Shown here piece after piece: positions 58,760 through 64,000 of a stretch of DNA of 64,000 nt. A program made the position numbers and the translations under genes. The DNA is from Rhizophagus irregularis (lineage: Eukaryota; Glomeromycota; Glomeromycetes; Glomerales; Glomeraceae), in NCBI RefSeq assembly GCF_026210795.1, contig NC_089432.1, forward strand, positions 4,278,001 through 4,342,000, in the 5' to 3' direction. Positions within the stretch are counted from its first letter, which is position 1; every line of letters begins with the position of its first letter. The notes under the pieces were generated by a model, which saw only the letters and a list, made by a program, of their open reading frames with translations, had not been told where the DNA came from and ran no database searches.

Positions 58760-60840
58760 ACTTTGTGTAAAAATATGGAGACATAGTCACCAATTGATAA
58801 AATAAAAAGGTCATTGTTCACAACACTAACTGATACTTTTTATTTAGGATATTAAAAGTTGCAATCGAGAAATGAAGGTGTGTGATCGATGATTTTTAAT
58901 CGATCAATAAATTTAAGCCACTATCAATATAATTAAACATACCACGAATTGCGTTTACAGAGGGTGCATTTAAAGAGTCAACAATCGAATTCGATATGTT
59001 TCTTAAGAAATACTTTACTCTTGATACAGTGTAGGACCAAACCAAATTACCTGCTCAATTCCAGAAAGGGAATAAATTATTGTGAATCAAAATGTTCGAT
59101 CATATACTGTAATTGTTAGTAAAATAAAACTATATCCTTCATATCCTTCTCACACAATAAATATAATTGTCATTTTTTTTGACAAATTTACATAACAAAT
59201 ATTATAATATAATTTTCGTTTCTTTTGACTTGTAATTTAGATAAACGCTATATAATGTATTACAAAGAGAATTATTTATAAGCATATTTACCTTCCAAAA
59301 AACTTTCTTAAATACTCATAAACATTTTGACTTTCTAAAATTTCAAAATATAATGAATGTCATTGGATATTTAGAGTATGGGAAAAAAAAAGATTAAAAA
59401 AAAAGACTTTATTTATTTGTTAAAAACATTTCTTTCTCTTTACAAAAATTATTATTATACATACGAATTTAAATTATTTTTATTAGCAAGACTGATTATT
59501 ACTTTGGTACTAAAAAATTTTTCAAATTACAATTCTCACATTTACAATTTCTCGTTTACATATACCAACTGGATAAAAATTCTTGAATTTTGTTAGAAAG
59601 GTTTATTTTGTAAAGTAACTCAACAAACTTTATTTATTTGCGTACATAAGTTTTTAACGTTAAAAACGCACCAAAAGAAATAGCAGTTTAGCAGGATTCT
59701 TGGCAAGTAAGGAAGGAGAGGATTTATTGCAGTAAATTTACAAAAAAAAAAGTTTTATTGAATTAGTTGTGATCATATGATATCGAAGAATACTATGGTA
59801 AATTAGATTCGAAACATGGAAAATTTTTGGGAAAAGTAATACATTATATGTAAGAAAAAGATTTTATTAAGTCAATTTTTCTCATATAAATTTTAAAGAT
59901 TTATAAGATCGAAATATAATAATATTTGATAAAAAATATCAAAAATCGAGACATTCGCAAAATTATGTTAGAAAAAAAATTTAACCTCGTTAAAAAATAG
60001 GTGTTGGAAATGTTTAGGATATTTTACAAAACTGATAAAGAAACATTTAAGTATAGATTTTCAATACATGGTTTTTTCCGAAAAAATACCAATCAAATTA
60101 GATCATACATTAACGACTTTGAAAAATAAAATTAAAGAAAAAAAATTCGCTCCACTTCTCTTATTTTCAGTCATTATTCATCATTAACAAGGGTGGGTAA
60201 GGCTTTATTTCATTTAGTCGACATCTAATTATTTGTTAGTATTAAAAGGTGAGTTCAAGACCAACCTTTTAATGTCTGACAAAATAAACTTGTTTATTTA
60301 TAAATTTCATTCTACGAAATGAGAAAAGTTTTTTTTAACTGACTTTGAACAAAATATTTATAAATTTATTTTCACCACATATTTGTTTGATCCACCAATT
60401 TGTGTTGGTTTTATTTACTTTCCATTGACAGGCGAAAATAATGATGTAAGTAATTTCAATACATATAGTATGACACTCCTCCTCTATATACAGGTTGTGT
60501 ATTTCCTAAAAAATAAATTTGATTTATGCAATTTCATATATTTTAATTACATACTTACTTATATGAGTTAATTTTACGAGTTAATTTTACAATAATAATC
60601 TACTATTCGAATTACAGAAGCGATTTTTGATAAAATATTTACTTCCTTTTTATTCTTTATTATCTTTATTAGGAATTGGCGCTAAACTTTGATCAAACTT
60701 AGATGGAGTTAATTTATTTATCTAGTTAAATTTATTTACCAGGTGCTACATTACGTAATGAGGCTAGTGGCTTAGACATGAATATCTTACCACATTAGGA
60801 ATTACGTTCTTGATTGTTTCTGATCTGTCTGATCTTTGCC
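58760..60840. other. Intergenic, no gene recognised
   Basis: Short open frames at 59378 and 60383 have no family match. No RNA gene or bounded repeat was identified. Confidence 0.4.
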
Positions 60841-60949
60841 TCAAACGCGTAACGCGTAAAATAATATTCTCTGAAATGTATGACTCAATAATTATACAAG
60901 ATGAGTAGAAAAAAAAAGTATATATACCCTATATTTTTTCCTTTTGTCT

Positions 60950-61155
60950 CAATTTTTTTGTCTTTTCTTTATCCTCTTTATTCTTAAGCCCCTTTTCTTT
61001 ACGTCTTCCTTTAGGTATGTGTAAGTTTGTATATGGTTTGTGTGTGGGTGGTCTCTTTCCCTTTATCTTTCTCTTTCACTTTTACCTTTCCCTTTTGCTT
61101 TGTTTTCCCTTTCCCTTTCCCTTTTGTTTTTCCCTTTCCCCTTTCCCTTTCTCGT
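60950..61155. repeat. Pyrimidine-rich low-complexity tract
   Basis: The plus strand is almost entirely C and T, dominated by CCCTTT/CCTTTC words. It lies about 0.9 kb upstream of the ATG at 62078. It could be nucleosome-depleted promoter sequence, or simply slippage. Confidence 0.7.
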
Positions 61156-61459
61156 AATTTAATTCATTTTTCGTATGTTTAACGTACTTTTAACAATATA
61201 TATATATAATCTATTGTAAAATTATTAAATACCAAATGTTATATAATAGAACAGCATTGAAGGGTTGCTAATAATATAGTTATAACATCAGTACATACAA
61301 AAGGATTAGATATATACCAAATTCGTCATACCTATTCCCGTTGATCCTACTGTAACTAAAAACGCGTCTAATAAAGACAAGAATCTTTTATTGGTCCCTT
61401 TCTTAATTCGTAATCCGCAACAAAAGTAGAGAAAATTATGTAAGTTTACGGTAGTGACA

Positions 61460-61539
61460 GTAGTGACAACGCGTACTCAGTAGTGACAACGCGTACTCAG
61501 TAGTGACAACGCGTACTCAGTAGTGATGATGCGTACTCA
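61460..61539. repeat. Four 20-bp direct repeats carrying ACGCGT
   Basis: GTAGTGACAACGCGTACTCA is repeated at 61460, 61480 and 61500, with a variant at 61520 in which ACGCGT is changed. ACGCGT is the MluI cell-cycle box in yeasts and also the commonest word in the ends of the KDZ element at 6580-14418. The array sits just before a TATA box, so an upstream activating array is plausible. Confidence 0.8.
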
Positions 61540-61558
61540 CGTAGCAATTATAATTTAA

Positions 61559-61566
61559 TATATATA
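61559..61566 (+). promoter_or_regulatory. TATA-like box after the 20-bp repeat array
   Basis: TATATATA lies 20 nt after the 20-bp array and is followed by a CT-rich leader (about 61570-61650). This would drive the plus-strand gene at 62078, through a leader of about 450 nt or a 5' intron. Confidence 0.4.
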
Positions 61567-62077
61567 GACCAACTCTTGCTCGCAATTTCTCTTTGCTTTG
61601 AGTGCGTTTGCGTTTTTTACTCTCTTACTCTTCACTCTTCACGACTACGACTAGGCAAGTATAAAAAATTTTGTTAACCTCTTTTTTTGTTTAGATTGCT
61701 TATAAGGTCTATCAGATCCGGAGGAGGGTTTGATTATGTTTCTTCTTTGTAGCAATGTGAATATAATATCTATGGGATAAGTGTTCACCACGAGTACTCT
61801 TACGTATGGATTCTTGTTACCATAGTATTCATGCATAATTTCTCACCACGATGTGCTTCTCTTGTGCATTGGTTCTCACTACTACATCTACTACGAGTTC
61901 TTTTGTGCATGAGTTCTCATTACCACGAGTTTTTATGCATGTGTATTTCAAGTTTTCTTACAACATGAGCAGTACTCACCACGAGTGCTAATCTTTGTAT
62001 GGCATTATATTCATCTGAATTTTTATCATACTTGCTTATATTATCATCTAATCACTTGATTTATTTTATAGTTTATT

Positions 62078-62962
62078 ATGGAAAAACATATAATTGATTA
62101 TCTTAGAACAAGTGAATATCGAAGTTGGGGTGTCCTAAGTGTTTTACAATATTTGTCTGTTAATATTAAATACACGAATGACAATATCAAAGAAAATTTC
62201 TCGGATATTACAACAACAATTAGATGTAACATTACAGGATCCCAATATCTTCAAGTTAGCGTGAGATAAAGCAAAAAAAATTTCAGAAAATTTAGCATTA
62301 GATATAAATAAACCGGAAGTTCAAGATTTTCTAAGCGTAATGGTGGCTAGTTATAAGCTTACTTTTAATGTTTACTACTAAAATTTATTAAACTAACTAT
62401 ACTAATAACTGCCAATAGGAACAAGAGGAAGAAGAAATACCAGCCCAAGACGTTCAACCTTCTCAAGACAAACCAGAACTTTCACAAGAACTTTCACCAC
62501 TACCATATACGTTATATGAAAACGATATGCAGTTTGTATTATTTATTTCTGTTGTAAAGGATTTGCATTCAATTTTATATATATTTATGTATTTTTACTT
62601 TATTTTACAGTTATACAATCATTATTTATACTCCTAGTATAATTTCAAAGAATTAATTAACAATCGGAGTAGAAAATAAATTACTAGTAATAGAAGGAAG
62701 TTCTTACATAAATGATGAAAGTAGCAAATATGGGAAAATAATAAAAAATTCATGGCCCCTAGGACTCAACTTAAAGATACTACTTCCGACTAAGTAAGTT
62801 GTGATAAAAATTGGAAGTATTTTATTAATATTTAATATATACTAATTTGCTTGTTTTTTGAGCAGAGTCGATCTAACAGATAAAGTTGTAGTTAACATTG
62901 AACAAAAAGGGGTAACAAAACTGGTAATTAAAAAGTCGCGAGTAATGCTAACAATAGCATAA
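62078..62962 (+). pseudogene. Unrecognised multi-exon gene, partly decayed
   Basis: It starts MEKHIIDYLRTSEYRSWGV. The reading must change frame near 62205 to continue as LDVTLQDPNIFKLA, meets a TGA at about 62265 (possibly from CGA), then DKAKKISENLALDINKPE. Further exon-like pieces are acidic EQEEEEIPAQDVQPSQDK (from about 62420), then NKLLVIEGSSYIND and WPLGLNLKILLPTK. The last exon begins near 62866 (VDLTDKVVVNIEQKGVTKL, stop at 62962). Splice sites fit between the later pieces. I recognise no family. The upstream ACGCGT array hints at a link to the KDZ element, but no sequence similarity to its genes is visible. Confidence 0.4.
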
Positions 62963-62964
62963 TT

Positions 62965-64000
62965 TAAATTTTTTTTTGCGGTACCTCGAGCAACAAACCA
63001 GTAAAAAAGATTTGGGTTTGATATGATTAAACATTTAGCAAAAAGACATTATGAATATAATTATTAAAAAATGAATTAAGAATAATATTATGTTACAAAT
63101 CTACATTTCTTTTTGAAGCAAGAAGTTCTTTTCCTTATGTTTGACTAAGCTTATATAGAATATTTGGATTAGTTAATTGTAATTAAATATTATTTTGTGT
63201 GGAGATATTTTTACTATGTACAAGATATCTTATAGGTTACTTGGATATAGTTTTGTAACTTACATGCACAGTTCTTCATAGTATTATTATATTTTACATA
63301 ATATAGTGCTCAAATAATTAATAAATTGATATCACTTTTAATTTTTAATGAAATATGTTTAGATTGTATTTTATTTATTTATTTGTATGTTATTATTATT
63401 TATTTACAGCGCATAGCCGTAAACTATCATTTTCACAAATCATTTTTTGACTAAAAAATGTGTATTGATTTTTTAATAAGGATATAAAATATCGATTTTT
63501 GGAAACTGATCCGATCTTGTGGATACGATAAACACTTCTCTTTAATAATAATTTTATTTTACCAAAACTCGTTCTTGCTGAGGGTAATTACTTGACAAAA
63601 TTCACAGCAGAAGAATTAAATGGATTCTGGGGAGGATATTTGGGTCAACCTCTCAAAGATCATACTCACATCATCATAGAATACCTTATTTGGTTTTGAA
63701 GCAAGAATTAACAGGAGTATTGGCACGTATAGAATTATGGGATCGAGGTAAAAGTTCGTCTAGGGTCTAGAAGTGTCTAATAATTATATATATTCGTACT
63801 ATACTTTGTTTTACACTCTAAACTATAAATTATCCTGTTACTATCACAAGAATGCGACGAAAAGCGGTGGAGTTAATTGTCTATTATTGACATATTGTTA
63901 TTAAAAAAAAATCCTAGAAAATTTTTTTATACCAAACTATTACTAAAAAAAATCTAATTAAATTTTTTATAAATCTCACTAAACACAATCTATTGTTATA
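62965..64000. other. Intergenic to window edge, no firm gene
   Basis: AT-rich. Around 63560-63750 a plus-strand stretch has slightly coding-like texture (for example GVLARIELWDRG) but is broken in every frame and unassigned. Confidence 0.35.

Overview
This window looks like the nuclear genome of an arbuscular-mycorrhizal fungus, most likely Rhizophagus or a close Glomeromycotina relative. It is strongly AT-rich, its genes have many short GT-AG introns, and almost every recognisable gene belongs to a family expanded in that genus. These are TKL-like kinases with or without Sel1 repeats, RING/TPR proteins, Crinkler effectors, F-box/LRR-like proteins, and hAT and KDZ (Plavaka-type) DNA transposons. 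The organism call comes from knowledge of these families, not from a marker gene.

Layout. 0-1.3 kb: 5' part of a kinase gene (minus) running off the left edge. 1.9-5.9 kb: a kinase gene (plus) whose 5' part is an array of about 17 near-identical intron-like units separated by exactly 3 nt. 6.0-17.2 kb: three nested transposons. A small hAT-like element (TSD CTCTGCAT) holds a hAT transposon, which holds a 7.8-kb KDZ element with an apparently intact transposase and an accessory gene. 17.4-18.6 kb: decayed O-acetylhomoserine sulfhydrylase (minus). 19-25 kb: repeats, one small non-autonomous element and no convincing gene. 25.6-27.9 kb: kinase-Sel1 gene (plus) with a one-base lesion at the catalytic loop. 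28-36 kb: decayed kinase and F-box/LRR fragments and a 329-bp tandem repeat. 36.4-38.7 kb: complete kinase-Sel1 gene (minus). 39.9-42.9 kb: Crinkler-type NTPase gene with two in-frame TAG codons. 43.6-45.4 kb: decayed multicopy RING-tailed gene (minus). 48.7-51.0 kb: complete kinase gene with a run of tiny phase-1 exons. 51.5-52.2 kb: Tc1-like relic and a MITE. 52.4-56.7 kb: RING/TPR gene broken by a foldback MITE and frameshifts. 58-64 kb: fragments, repeats and one unrecognised decayed gene behind a 4 x 20-bp promoter-like repeat.

How the parts relate. The kinase copies at 0-1.1, 25.6-27.9 and 36.4-38.7 kb share exon lengths and an upstream block with a TATA box, so whole genes with promoters were duplicated. 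The kinases at 4.3 and 48.7 kb share a hairpin-like element just after the stop codon. Many genes are disabled by one or two lesions, which fits an accessory region of rapid duplication and decay. The most unusual signal is the microexon/intron array at 2670-4326.
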